A program made the position numbers and the translations under genes. Below are positions 28,848 through 39,400 of a stretch of 64,000 bases of DNA, one piece after another (the first letter of the stretch is position 1; each line of letters begins with the position of its first letter). Below the pieces are notes generated by a model. That model worked only from the letters and a program-made list of their open reading frames with translations. It was not told the origin of the DNA and ran no database searches. Origin of the DNA: CAVRAW01 sp963716135 (GTDB lineage: Bacteria > Planctomycetota > Planctomycetia > Pirellulales > JADZDJ01); the NCBI GenBank assembly GCA_963716135.1, contig OY970289.1, positions 3,906,001-3,970,000 on the forward strand, in the 5' to 3' direction.

Positions 28848-29555
28848 ATGTCCGAATCGCGACTTGCCGACAATCTAGTGAAGTTGCGGAGTCGAATTGC
28901 TGCTGCCGCCAACCGCAGCGGGCGCAGCGAGCAAGAGATCACGCTGGTGGCCGTGACAAAATCCGCCGGCGTCGACCTTGCACGGCAATTGACGATGTTG
29001 GGCTGTCGCAACCTGGGCGAAAGCCGACCGCAGGAATTATGGGCAAAAGCCGACGCCCTGCGAGATGCTGCCGTGCGTTGGCATCTGATCGGCCACCTGC
29101 AGCGAAACAAAGCCCAGCGGACCGTGCCGTTGGTCTCGATGATTCATGCGGGCGATAGCCTACGGTTGCTGGAATCGGTCAACAAATCGGTTGCGACAAT
29201 CCCGCGCCGCATTCCAGTATTGATCGAAGTGAATATCTCCGGCGACGCCGCCAAGCATGGTTTCGCTCCAGCAGAGGTCGAGGCGAACCTGGCGGCCATT
29301 GCGGCCTTACCGGGAATCGAAGTTCGCGGACTGATGACGATGGCCGGCCGCGACGAAGATATTGTTCAGGCGCAGCACGAGTTCGCCGAGCTTCGTGAAC
29401 TGCGCGATCGCTTGCAAACAGTCGCGCCGCCGAACATCAAGCTCGACGAGCTGTCGATGGGCATGAGCGGGGACTTCGAAGCCGCGATCGCGGAAGGCGC
29501 CACGATGGTGCGCATTGGCTCGGCGCTGTTCGAAGGCATCCAGACCGGACAATAG
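28848..29555 (+). CDS. yggS: YggS-type PLP-binding protein (PLP homeostasis)
   Basis: The 235-residue protein is a single TIM-barrel PLP-binding protein of the YggS/PROSC family. It shows VAVTKSA with the PLP lysine, CRNLGESRPQELWAKA, WHLIGHLQRNKA, EVNISGDAAKHGF, GLMTMAG and LSMGMSGDFEAAIAEGATMVRIGSALF (phosphate-binding end). It keeps PLP homeostasis rather than catalysing a reaction. The start at 28848 gives MSESRLADNL; the frame is open upstream but the added residues do not fit the family. A DUF167 gene follows after 3 bases, as it often does in bacteria. Confidence 0.93.
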   Translation: MSESRLADNLVKLRSRIAAAANRSGRSEQEITLVAVTKSAGVDLARQLTMLGCRNLGESRPQELWAKADALRDAAVRWHLIGHLQRNKAQRTVPLVSMIHAGDSLRLLESVNKSVATIPRRIPVLIEVNISGDAAKHGFAPAEVEANLAAIAALPGIEVRGLMTMAGRDEDIVQAQHEFAELRELRDRLQTVAPPNIKLDELSMGMSGDFEAAIAEGATMVRIGSALFEGIQTGQ

Positions 29556-29558
29556 CCA

Positions 29559-29864
29559 ATGCTGCAGCTAGCGCCCTATGCCGACGGAGTATTGCTCGCC
29601 GTTCGGGCTCAGCCCGGCGCGCGCCGCAACGGCATCACTGGAATACATGCCGGCGCGCTGAAAGTGGCGGTCACGCAAGCGGCCGAAAAGGGCAAGGCCA
29701 ATCAAGCAGTGATCGCGGTCCTGTGCGAGGAACTTGGATTGCGACCGGCGCAGATCGAGCTGAAAAGCGGCGCCGCGAGCCGCCAGAAACGATTCGTGAT
29801 CCGCAACATCACAACCGCCCTGTTGCGGCAAAGGATTGCCGAAGCACTTCAGAAATCGAAATGA
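29559..29864 (+). CDS. DUF167 (YggU-family) protein
   Basis: The 101-residue product matches the DUF167/YggU family in length and core motifs: VRAQPGARRNGITGIH, LKVAVTQAAEKGKANQAVI and IELKSGAASRQKRFVI. The family has a compact alpha-beta fold of unknown function. The gene starts 3 bases after yggS, so the two are co-transcribed; it ends 1 base before the convergent greA stop. Confidence 0.9.
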   Translation: MLQLAPYADGVLLAVRAQPGARRNGITGIHAGALKVAVTQAAEKGKANQAVIAVLCEELGLRPAQIELKSGAASRQKRFVIRNITTALLRQRIAEALQKSK

Positions 29865-29865
29865 G

Positions 29866-30345
29866 TTATTCTTCGTAGCGAATTTCTTTGATTTGGAATT
29901 TCATCGTGCCGGCCGGAACGGGGATTTCGACCTTCTGTCCCACCTTGCCGCCGATCAGCCCTTGAGCCAACGGACTGGTGACCAAAATTTTTCCGGAATC
30001 GTAATCCTCTTCGCCGGCGCCGACCAAAACAAAGGTTTCGTCATCGCCGAATTCGAGGTCTTTCACGACCACGGTAGCGCCAAAGGCCACCTGATCGCGC
30101 GGGGTCTTGGAGGTATCGATAATCGATGCCCGCGCCAACTTGTCGCGCAGCAAATTGATTTTCGCCTGCAACAAACCCTGCGACTCGCGAGCGCCGTGAT
30201 ATTCCGCGTTCTCGCTCAAGTCGCCTTCCGAGCGAGCCGTGGCGATGCGCTGCGTGATCTTGGGCATCTCGACGTTTTCCAAATTGTCGAGCTCTGCCTT
30301 CAGCTTTTCGTAACCCTTGCGAGTGACCGGCACCAGTTCAGACAT
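29866..30345 (-). CDS. greA: Transcript cleavage factor GreA
   Basis: The 159-residue product has the GreA N-terminal coiled coil with its conserved tip (ARSEGDLSENAEYHGARESQ) and a C-terminal FKBP-like domain (SPLAQGLIGGKVGQKVEIPVP). GreA inserts the coiled coil into the RNA polymerase secondary channel and stimulates cleavage of backtracked RNA; the two acidic residues at the tip, D and E of GDLSENAEY, are present. GGAG 9 bases before ATG 30345 supports the start. An intrinsic terminator lies just upstream (30377-30406), so it is transcribed separately from the zinc-ribbon gene. Confidence 0.95.
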   Translation of the reverse strand: MSELVPVTRKGYEKLKAELDNLENVEMPKITQRIATARSEGDLSENAEYHGARESQGLLQAKINLLRDKLARASIIDTSKTPRDQVAFGATVVVKDLEFGDDETFVLVGAGEEDYDSGKILVTSPLAQGLIGGKVGQKVEIPVPAGTMKFQIKEIRYEE

Positions 30346-30376
30346 TTCACAAACTCCGACAAAACATCCTGAGCGC

Positions 30377-30406
30377 AAAAAAACTCGGCCCGCTTCTGGC
30401 GGACCG
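30377..30406 (-). terminator. Intrinsic terminator after the zinc-ribbon gene
   Basis: Read on the minus strand: CGGTCCGC, 5-base loop, GCGGGCCG (8 base pairs including one G-U), then AG and seven T residues. It follows the zinc-ribbon gene and precedes greA. Confidence 0.8.
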
Positions 30407-30474
30407 ATGCAATTATTGTGCGCGACAAATCCGCGGCTGTAAATACGAAACCCGGCCAAGGCGAAGGGCAAATT

Positions 30475-31197
30475 TCACGCCCGGCCGGGGCGATTTTCTT
30501 CCGGCAAGTAGAGCACGCGTCCGCACGATTTGCAAAGCACCACGCGGCCCATGTTGATTTCGTTGATCACGTTGATCGTGAGTTGCTGATAACAGCCGCC
30601 GCAACTGCCCCCCTCGATGGCCGCCATGGCGTCGGGTCCCTTGGCCTTCACCACACGCTGATACATTTCGCGGAAATCGGCGGGCAGCGAGGCTTCGGTT
30701 TCGCGAAGTTCACCTTCCAGCCGCTTGATATCGGCCTGCAACGATTCTTCTTCGGCCCGCACGTGCTGCTGCAGCTTCACCAGATCCTCTTTGACTTTGG
30801 CCACCTGTTTCTCGGCATCCGGCACCAGGGCCTTGAGGACGTCGATTTTTTCAAAGGCCTCCAAAATCTCGTCGGCCAGGACGCTGCTGGCCATTTCATC
30901 GGCGGCGATCTGATCCTTGAGCGCCTGATATTCTCGATTGGTTTGCGCCTGATTCAGCTTGACTTTGAGCTCGCCGATTTTGCCTTCGGCGCTTTTCAAT
31001 TGCAATTGCTTTTGATCGGCGGCGACTCGCGCGGCCTTGATGTCTCCCTGCGACTTGGTCAATTGCTCCTCGACATGGGCCACAGCGGCCGTGCGCGCCC
31101 GGATCTGTTTTGGTCCGCGCTCCAATCGCTCGTGCAGGTCGGCCAGTTGCCGATGAATTCGGTGCAACTGTCGCAGCACGGCAGCGGTCACAGCCAT
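30475..31197 (-). CDS. Coiled-coil protein with C-terminal C4 zinc ribbon
   Basis: The 240-residue product has a long Lys/Glu/Gln-rich coiled coil (about residues 5-180) followed by a zinc ribbon, CGGC...CKSCGRVLY, in the last 45 residues. It matches the family of C4-type zinc-ribbon proteins (DUF164-like), which in other bacteria sits near cell-envelope or translation genes and has no firm function. It lies downstream of rpoD on the same strand, but the strong terminator at 31252-31283 separates them, so it must have its own promoter. Confidence 0.85.
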   Translation of the reverse strand: MAVTAAVLRQLHRIHRQLADLHERLERGPKQIRARTAAVAHVEEQLTKSQGDIKAARVAADQKQLQLKSAEGKIGELKVKLNQAQTNREYQALKDQIAADEMASSVLADEILEAFEKIDVLKALVPDAEKQVAKVKEDLVKLQQHVRAEEESLQADIKRLEGELRETEASLPADFREMYQRVVKAKGPDAMAAIEGGSCGGCYQQLTINVINEINMGRVVLCKSCGRVLYLPEENRPGRA

Positions 31198-31251
31198 CGC
31201 AAATACTCCGGGTGAATCGTCGAGTCTTCCAATGTATCAGATTGCGGCAAT

Positions 31252-31283
31252 AAAAAAACCGCCGGCCTTTCGACCGGCGGTTT
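31252..31283 (-). terminator. Intrinsic terminator of the dnaG-rpoD operon
   Basis: On the minus strand AAACCGCCGG, an 8-base loop and CCGGCGGTTT form a perfect 10-base-pair stem that runs into seven T residues, 18 bases after the rpoD stop codon. Confidence 0.92.
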
Positions 31284-31300
31284 CGACATTTTTTCAACTT

Positions 31301-33065
<1,765 letters not shown>

Positions 33066-33073
<8 letters not shown>

Positions 33074-34947
33074 CCGTGGGCGAGGAAATGCCTTGCCGCG
33101 TTCGTTCCTTCTCGATCAATTGCTCCAACAGGGCCAGTTCTTCATCGCCGGTGAGCTGCGGGTCGCGCAACTGCCGAGCGTGCTCGTCCACCGAGCGCTG
33201 ATGCCCGCGACGCTTAAGCGTCTCCAGCAGATCGCGCAGCGCACCGCCGGCTCCGCCGACGGCTTAACGTTGCCTTTTTCATCCAATGTTTTCGCTCGGC
33301 CGTGTTCGTCCAGATCCACGAGCAGATTTTTGATGGCCGGTTCGTCGAATTCCAAGAGCAGCCGGTCGAAATCGGGCGTGATGCCGTCTCGGCTGAGCTC
33401 GCAGCAGCGGGTGAAAATGCGGCTGGCGATGGGCGATTCCATTTCATCCGGCGGAGCGACCTCGGCAGCGGCGGGCACGGCTTCCGGCTCCAACAGCACT
33501 ATCTCCAGAAGTTCGCGCTCCCAGGAGGTCAGCGATTCGATGGCGGCCGCTTCGGCAGTCTCGCTTCCGACGGTTCCAGGTTTCGCTCGGCGGCGAAGAT
33601 CGCGCAATCGCATGCGCAGCTCTTCCTCCACCACGCCATACTGCCGTGACAGCCGCGCGAGCACCTGATGTTCCCGCAACCGGGCTTGGGCAGTGGTGCC
33701 CGATTGCAACCGCGGCGCACCGGCCAATGTCTGCAGAATTTCTTCCAGGGCCTGATGAATCTGGTGCATGGTCGCGCGTGGTCCAAGACGTCGAGAAAGC
33801 GCCCAAGCTTATGCTCGACTGCATCGACGGCGCCGTCCAAAAATTGGCGAAACGCTTCGGCGCCGCGCTGGAGCAGAAAATCGGCGGGATCCAGGCCATC
33901 GGGCAGCGTCACAATTCGCAAATCGACCTGCTCGGCCACAAACAGGCCGAGGATTTCGTTGGCCCGTCGCTGGCCGGCTTCGTCGCCATCCAGCACCAAG
34001 GTGATCGAATCGGCAAATCGCCGCAGCAAGCGGATGTGCCCTTCGCCCAGCGCGGTCCCCAGCACGGCGACTGTGTTGTCGAATCCAAACTGCCGCGCGA
34101 CGATCGTGTCGGTGTAGCCTTCCATGATCACTGAGACTTTCGTGCGCGCGATCGCGTCGCGCGCCGAATCCATTCCGTAGAGCATGCTGCTTTTGGAGAA
34201 CAGAGGCGTCTCGGGCGAGTTGATGTACTTAGCACCAGTTGCGGCGGGAGCAGCCGCTGCCTCAGCGGCAGCTTGCGGAAGGATTCGTCCACCCAGTGCT
34301 ACGGGGCGGCCCTGCACGTCGCGGATGGGAAACAGCACTCGGCCGCGGAAGCGATCGTAATGTCCGCCGCCGCCATCCTTGCGGATGATCAAACCGACGG
34401 TCTCGAGAACCTTCGTCGTGATTTCGGTGCTGAGCGCCTGCTTGATCAGCCAGTCCCAGCGGTCCGGCGCATATCCCAAGCGGAACCGTTCGATGCTATC
34501 GGCGGAAATCTGTCGGTCGGCCAGATAGCGTCGTGCCGGCTCTGCCTCCGGCGCGCTTAACAGACACTTATGAAACCGTTCTTCAGCCCATGCCATCGCC
34601 TGATACAGCGCACGCTTTTCATCCGTATCGGCGGATTTGCCGCCGCGCGAGGGCTTCAAAGCAATGCCGGCGCGCTCGGCCAGCATGGCCAGGGCTTCGG
34701 GAAACTCGACGTTCTCCATCTTCATGACGAAGCTGAAGATGTCGCCGCCGATATCGCAGACCCAGCACTTGAACGATTGCCGCTCGGGGTTCACATGCAG
34801 GCTGGGGCGGGTGTCGTCGTGCCAGGGGCAGAGGGCCTTGTAGTTGCGCCCTTCGCGCCGCAATTGCAGGTAGCTGCCGACCAGCTCGACAATGTCGACG
34901 GCCTGGCGGACACGTTCCTTGATGTCGTACGCTTGAGCGGAAGACAC
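33066..34947 (-). CDS. dnaG: DNA primase (frame broken twice)
   Basis: The start at 34947 (GTG) has AAAGGAG 6 bases upstream; the TTG two codons before it would leave no spacer. The zinc-binding domain shows CPWHDDTRPSLHVNPE...FKCWVC (CHC2 type), and the TOPRIM core shows VSVIMEGYTDTIVARQFG and LVLDGDEAGQRRANE. The C-terminal helicase-binding domain is reached only after two frame breaks. Adding one G at the GCGC at 33774-33777 gives HGATMHQIHQALEEIL. Adding one G at the GCGC at 33239-33242 gives AGGALRDLLETLKRRGHQ, ending ISSPTDG with a stop that overlaps rpoD. Primase is essential, so these breaks are almost certainly sequence errors. Confidence 0.93.
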
Positions 34948-34953
34948 CGGCAA

Positions 34954-35267
34954 CTCCTTTGCGGTGTTTGCACGGGTAAGGCGGCTGTCGGCTGGGAAAG
35001 AACCCGGCCCGAGGGCCCACCCTGACCCAATTTTCGCCGAATTTCAACCCTCCTGTCAGTCGAACCCGGCGTTGCCATCCGTGGCAAGCGGTCGATTATA
35101 GCGCGGCGTGAAAAGCCGGGTCAAGCCGACAAAATCCACCGGTGCCAGCAGCTAAAACGCCGCGCAAGAGCGCGTTTTTTCGCTCGCGGGGCGATATGAT
35201 AGAGATGGACGCGTTTGGCACGAGATTTGTCGCGCCCGACCGCCTTCATCTCGATAAGGTTTTTTCT
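34954..35267. other. Divergent regulatory region between dnaG and the type VII-like locus
   Basis: About 310 bases. It holds the dnaG-rpoD promoter on the minus strand (35095-35124). A short GC-rich hairpin (CGCGC-AAGA-GCGCG, 35161-35174) is followed by six T residues on the plus strand. TATGAT at 35195-35200 is a possible -10 for the rightward operon, but no good -35 goes with it. The frame before ATG 35268 is open but lacks family-like sequence. Confidence 0.5.
35095..35124 (-). promoter_or_regulatory. Sigma-70-type promoter of dnaG-rpoD
   Basis: On the minus strand TTGACC (35124-35119), an 18-base spacer and a perfect TATAAT (35100-35095). The predicted start of transcription is near 35088, leaving a leader of about 140 bases before dnaG. 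Confidence 0.75.
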
Positions 35268-35555
35268 ATGAGCCAGGCCATCGTCGATCCGAGCGAATTG
35301 CGGCGATTCGTTCAGCACCTGAAACAATTCAGCGCCGAGATGCTGAGCCAGATGCAGTCCATCCAGCGGCAACTGGTCGGATTGGGCAGCACTTGGCGCG
35401 ATCAGGAGCACCAGCGTTTCCTGGAGGAATTCGAACAGCAAATGCGCACCCTCGCGCGCTTCGTCGATTGCACGAACGAATATATCCCGTATCTGCTGCG
35501 TAAGGCCGAACGGATTGAAGAGTATCTCCAACAGCGCGTAACGTGCCGCCGCTGA
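35268..35555 (+). CDS. WXG100-like small helical protein (type VII-like locus, gene 1)
   Basis: The 95-residue product is two predicted helices joined by a turn, the size and layout of WXG100 (EsxA/EsxB-like) proteins. At the turn it has GSTWRDQEHQRF: Trp43 is kept, the Gly of WXG is replaced by Asp45, and the spaced aromatic Phe51/Phe55 follow as in WXG100 proteins. No signal peptide is present, as expected for type VII substrates. The end contains LLRKAERIEEYLQQR, a helical tail that could carry the export signal, although no clear YXXXD/E motif is seen. AAGG lies upstream of ATG 35268. It opens a four-gene set with an EccC/EssC-like ATPase. WXG100 membership is likely but not certain. Confidence 0.7.
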   Translation: MSQAIVDPSELRRFVQHLKQFSAEMLSQMQSIQRQLVGLGSTWRDQEHQRFLEEFEQQMRTLARFVDCTNEYIPYLLRKAERIEEYLQQRVTCRR

Positions 35556-35578
35556 ACCCCGAACCCTGAACTCTATTC

Positions 35579-36166
35579 GTGACCCAAGCTCGTGTCACCA
35601 ACGTCGCCGCGATCCCTGAATTCCGGGCGGAGCTGGCGACGTTTGCCGTCGAAGTTCGGCAAGCGATTTCAGAAGTCGAAATGGAAGTGAGGCGAGCGCT
35701 GGATTGGATCACCCACGATCGCCCGCTCTATTGGCAGGGTGAAATCCGGCACGGGAACGAAGCGGTTGCTCGAGCGAAGGATGAATTGGCTCAAAGCCGC
35801 ATTTACAAGCGGATTGATGAATACGTTCCATCGTGCGCCGAAGAAAAAAAGGCCTTGGACCGCGCGAAGCGGCGCCTGGAGCACGCGGAGCAGAAACTGG
35901 AGATCGTCAAGAAATGGGCCCGGGCCGCGCAGCAAGCCGTGGACAAGTTCAAGGGCCCCATGCAGCGGCTGTCGGCCGTCTTGGATGGCGACATTCCCCA
36001 CGCCCTGGCTGTGCTGGATCGGATGAGCGATGCACTAGCGCGCTATGCGGCGCTGGGGGCGCCGGCGTCCATTTCATGGGAAGAGCTGGTCGCAGACAAG
36101 GAGCAAAAATCGGTCGCGCGGCCGGAGGACGAGTTAGAAAAATCGAAAGAGGCGCAAGCATCATGA
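35579..36166 (+). CDS. Coiled-coil protein (type VII-like locus, gene 2)
   Basis: I do not recognise an established family. The 195-residue product is almost wholly helical. Residues about 15-45 form an amphipathic helix ending in DRPLYWQGEIRHG. A strongly charged coiled coil follows (about 75-125; EEKKALDRAKRRLEHAEQ), then a shorter helical segment with KGPMQRLSAVLDGDIPHAL and an acidic tail. Neither signal peptide nor membrane helix is present. The gene begins with GTG 23 bases after the first WXG-like gene and its TGA overlaps the next ATG (ATGA), so it is translated with its neighbours. It could be a chaperone or a larger substrate of the ATPase downstream (inference). Confidence 0.65.
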   Translation: MTQARVTNVAAIPEFRAELATFAVEVRQAISEVEMEVRRALDWITHDRPLYWQGEIRHGNEAVARAKDELAQSRIYKRIDEYVPSCAEEKKALDRAKRRLEHAEQKLEIVKKWARAAQQAVDKFKGPMQRLSAVLDGDIPHALAVLDRMSDALARYAALGAPASISWEELVADKEQKSVARPEDELEKSKEAQAS

Positions 36167-36384
36167 ACATCGCCGACATGACCATGGGCTCCGCCAAAAT
36201 CGCATCCGCGTACAAGCTGCTGCGGTTGCAATGGGAAGGGGCCAAGGAACAATGGCAAGACGCCAATTGTCGCCGCTTCGAACAGGCGTATATTGAACCC
36301 TTGGAGCCGCAGATTCGCGACGCGCTGGAGGCCATCGGCAACCTGGCGGAATTGCTCGGCCGGGCAGAACGGGAATGCGAGTAA
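36163..36384 (+). CDS. Second WXG100-like small helical protein (type VII-like locus, gene 3)
   Basis: This 73-residue protein starts inside the stop codon of the previous gene (ATGA overlap). It has the pattern LRLQWEGAKEQWQDANCRRFEQAYIEPL, with the WEG triplet of the WXG type near residue 23 and a following aromatic-rich helix, then a second helix, IRDALEAIGNLAELLGRAE. It is shorter than typical 100-residue members, and the turn with W-x-D (WQDAN) may be the functional equivalent. It lacks a signal peptide. Position directly before the FtsK-type ATPase supports a role as a partner or substrate of that enzyme. Confidence 0.65.
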   Translation: MNIADMTMGSAKIASAYKLLRLQWEGAKEQWQDANCRRFEQAYIEPLEPQIRDALEAIGNLAELLGRAERECE

Positions 36385-36432
36385 ACGCCAACAAGCGATC
36401 CCTGGAACAAACCGGAACACGATAGGGACGGC

Positions 36433-39400
36433 ATGACATTCTCCGCCGGCGGACAACGCGAAATGCTGGCCGAATTGCATCGGCTGGCTGTTGAGCGAGA
36501 GACGGCCGAGGCGCAGGCTCGCACTCAGTTCGACACCGCCACGCAGCGCGCCCAGCGCGAGCTGAGCGATTTTCGGCAAACCGCGATCCTGAAGTTTCAA
36601 ATCGATCGCGATTCCACCCAGCGCGAATACACGTCGCTGGTTGCCCGAACGGCCACCGATTACGACACGCGGCGCGAGGCGGCCGAAGAGGAAATGCGGC
36701 ACTCAATTCGCCAGGCGAAAGGGAAATTCACATCCGGCGAACGGCGCGCGAAATCGAAGCTGGCCGAATCGCAATGGGAAACCAACACCGTTTTCGAAGC
36801 CACGCACAACGCCCCCAAAGTTCAGTTGGCGGAGGAAGAAAAGCAATTTTCCGCGCTGGCCGAATCGCTCGCGCAGCTTTTGCAGCGAGCCAACAAGCGG
36901 CTGGTGGAATTTCGGCTCGGCCGGCTCGCGCAACCGATGCCGCCGGAGCCCGTTGCGGCGCCGGCCATGTCGGAACCGGCGGCAGAGAAGTTACAAGCGT
37001 GCGCCCGCGCGCCGCTGCGGAAGCGCAGGCATTGGAGGTTCCGTGGCGTCCGCGGCTATTGGTCGGCGGAACTCCGGCCGGCATCGCGCTGGCCATGTGG
37101 CTGGTGTTATGCGGGTTAGCATTCCTGCTATTCGGCGGCCACAATCTGGCGTGGTTGATCGTCGGCACGATCACCGCGATTGCGGCGCTGGTCACCGGTG
37201 GAATCGGGCTGTACCGAAGCGCGTCGAGCGAGATCACGCCGCTTTATGTGAGGCTTCACTTCACGCTGCAGCAGTGCGCCGAATTACGCCTGGCGGCGGT
37301 GAAACAAGCGCGCAAACGCGCCGCCGCCGAAACGCAGCGCATCATCGAGCGGCGCGACCACGATTTGAAAGCGGCGCAAGAAACTTTCGATCAAACCACA
37401 AGCGAAATCTCCGTCCAGCGTGATGAAGCGATCAAGGAAGCCGAAGCGAAAAACGTCCGCTTGCAGGCGGAGCTGATCGAAACCCGCGATGCGGCCCTCG
37501 CCGAGGCGGAAGCAGTTTACCCCAAGCGATTGGACGAGATTCAAAAGCGATATCAAGAAGAGCTGCACGTCGCACAAACCGAATTCGAATCGGACATGAA
37601 CGCCGCTCGATTCCAGCGCGACGCGGCTGAGGAAGAATTGAAGCAGCGGTGGCGTGTTGGCACGGAAAGAATTGGCGCCGCCATCGAAGAAAGCCGCCGC
37701 GAGAATGAACGATTTTTCTTGCCGTGGGACAACCCGCGATGGAACATCTGGACGCCGCCGACGGCCCCGCCGCCGACGATGCCGTTCGGGCAATTTCACG
37801 TCGATCTGCATGCGATTCCCGGCGGTGTTTCGGCCAATGAGCAACTGAATGGATTGATTCCCGCGCAGTTCGACCTGCCTGCGCTCTTGCCCTTTCCGCA
37901 AAATGCCTCGCTGCTGTTGAAGGCTTCCGGCGAAGGACGCCGTCGGGCGATTGAAGCCATTCAGTCTTTGATGCTACGGATGCTCACGACGATTCCGCCG
38001 GGCAAGGTCCGGTTCACGATCATCGATCCTGTGGGCCTGGGCGAAAACTTCGCCGGCTTCATGCATCTGGCCGATCACGATGAGCAACTGGTGACCAACC
38101 GCATTTGGACGGAGCCTCCGCATATCGAGACGCGGCTGGCGGACCTGACCGAGCAAATGGAGAACGTCATCCAGAAATATCTGCGCAACGAATTTCGCTC
38201 GATCGACGAATACAACGAGCACGCCGGGGAAGTTGCCGAACCGTTCCGCATCCTGGTGGTGGCCAACTTTCCTGTGAATTTCACCGATCGGGCGGCGCGG
38301 CGGCTGACGAGCATCGCTACCAGCGGCGCTCGTTGCGGCGTGTACACGCTGATGGTTCACGACGCGAAACTGCCGCTGCCAGCGCAATTCGACATGAAGG
38401 AAATCGAAAATCATGCGGTCGTGCTCAAATGGGAAGGAGATCATTTCGTTCGCACCGATCCTGACTATCGAAAATATCCGCTGGCGCTCGACACGCCCCC
38501 GCCGGAAGAACAGTTCACCCGACTGGTGCAGGTCGTGGGGCGCGCCGCTAAAGTGGCCAAGCGCGTGGAGGTGCCGTTTGAACACGTGGCGCCGCCGGAC
38601 GACGCCCGGTGGTCGGGCGATACCGCCGGCGGCATTCACGTGCCGCTGGGCGCGCCGGCGCTACCAAGCTGCAAGCCTTGAAGTTGGGCGAAGGCACCGC
38701 GCAGCACGTGTTGATCGCCGGAAAAACTGGTTCCGGAAAATCCACGCTGCTGCACGCGCTGATCACCAATGTCGCGCTGACCTACAGTCCCGACCAAATC
38801 GAACTGTACTTGATCGACTTCAAGAAAGGCGTGGAATTCAAAACCTACGCCACGTATCAACTGCCGCACGCCCGCGTGATCGCCATCGAAAGCGAACGAG
38901 AATTCGGCCTGAGCGTGTTGGAAAAACTCGACGCCGAACTGAAACGCCGCGGTGATCTGTACCGCGACGCCGGGGCACAAGATGTGGCGGGCTATCGCGC
39001 CGTCGCCGGCGCACATTCGCTGCCTCGAATTCTGCTTATCGTGGACGAATTTCAGGAGTTGTTCACCGAGGACGACAAGCTTGCCCAGGATGCCGCGCTG
39101 CTTTTGGATCGCCTGGTGCGGCAAGGCCGTGCTTTCGGCATGCATGTGCTCTTGGGTTCGCAAACTCTGGGTGGCGCCTACAGCCTGGCACGCAGCACCA
39201 TCGGCCAGATGGCGGTGCGGATTGCGCTGCAATGCAGCGAGGCAGACGCCAACCTGATTCTCAGCGAAGAAAACTCAGCAGCCCGGCTTCTCTCGCGGCC
39301 TGGCGAAGCCATCTACAACGACGCGAACGGACTGGTGCAAGGAAATCATCCGTTTCAAATCGTGTGGCTGTCCGAGGAGCGCCGCGAACGCTATTTGCAA

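Noticed and set aside
34948..34953. TTG at 34953 as start of dnaG
   Set aside because: The AAAGGAG sequence would directly touch the TTG without a spacer; GTG at 34947 has the usual 6-base distance.
35161..35180. Short GC hairpin with T run as terminator of an upstream gene
   Set aside because: The stem is only five base pairs and no gene on the plus strand ends before it; I list it only as part of the divergent region.
35142..35267. Upstream start of the first WXG-like protein (42 extra residues)
   Set aside because: The added residues are basic and unlike the helical family, and the ATG at 35268 fits the WXG100 size.
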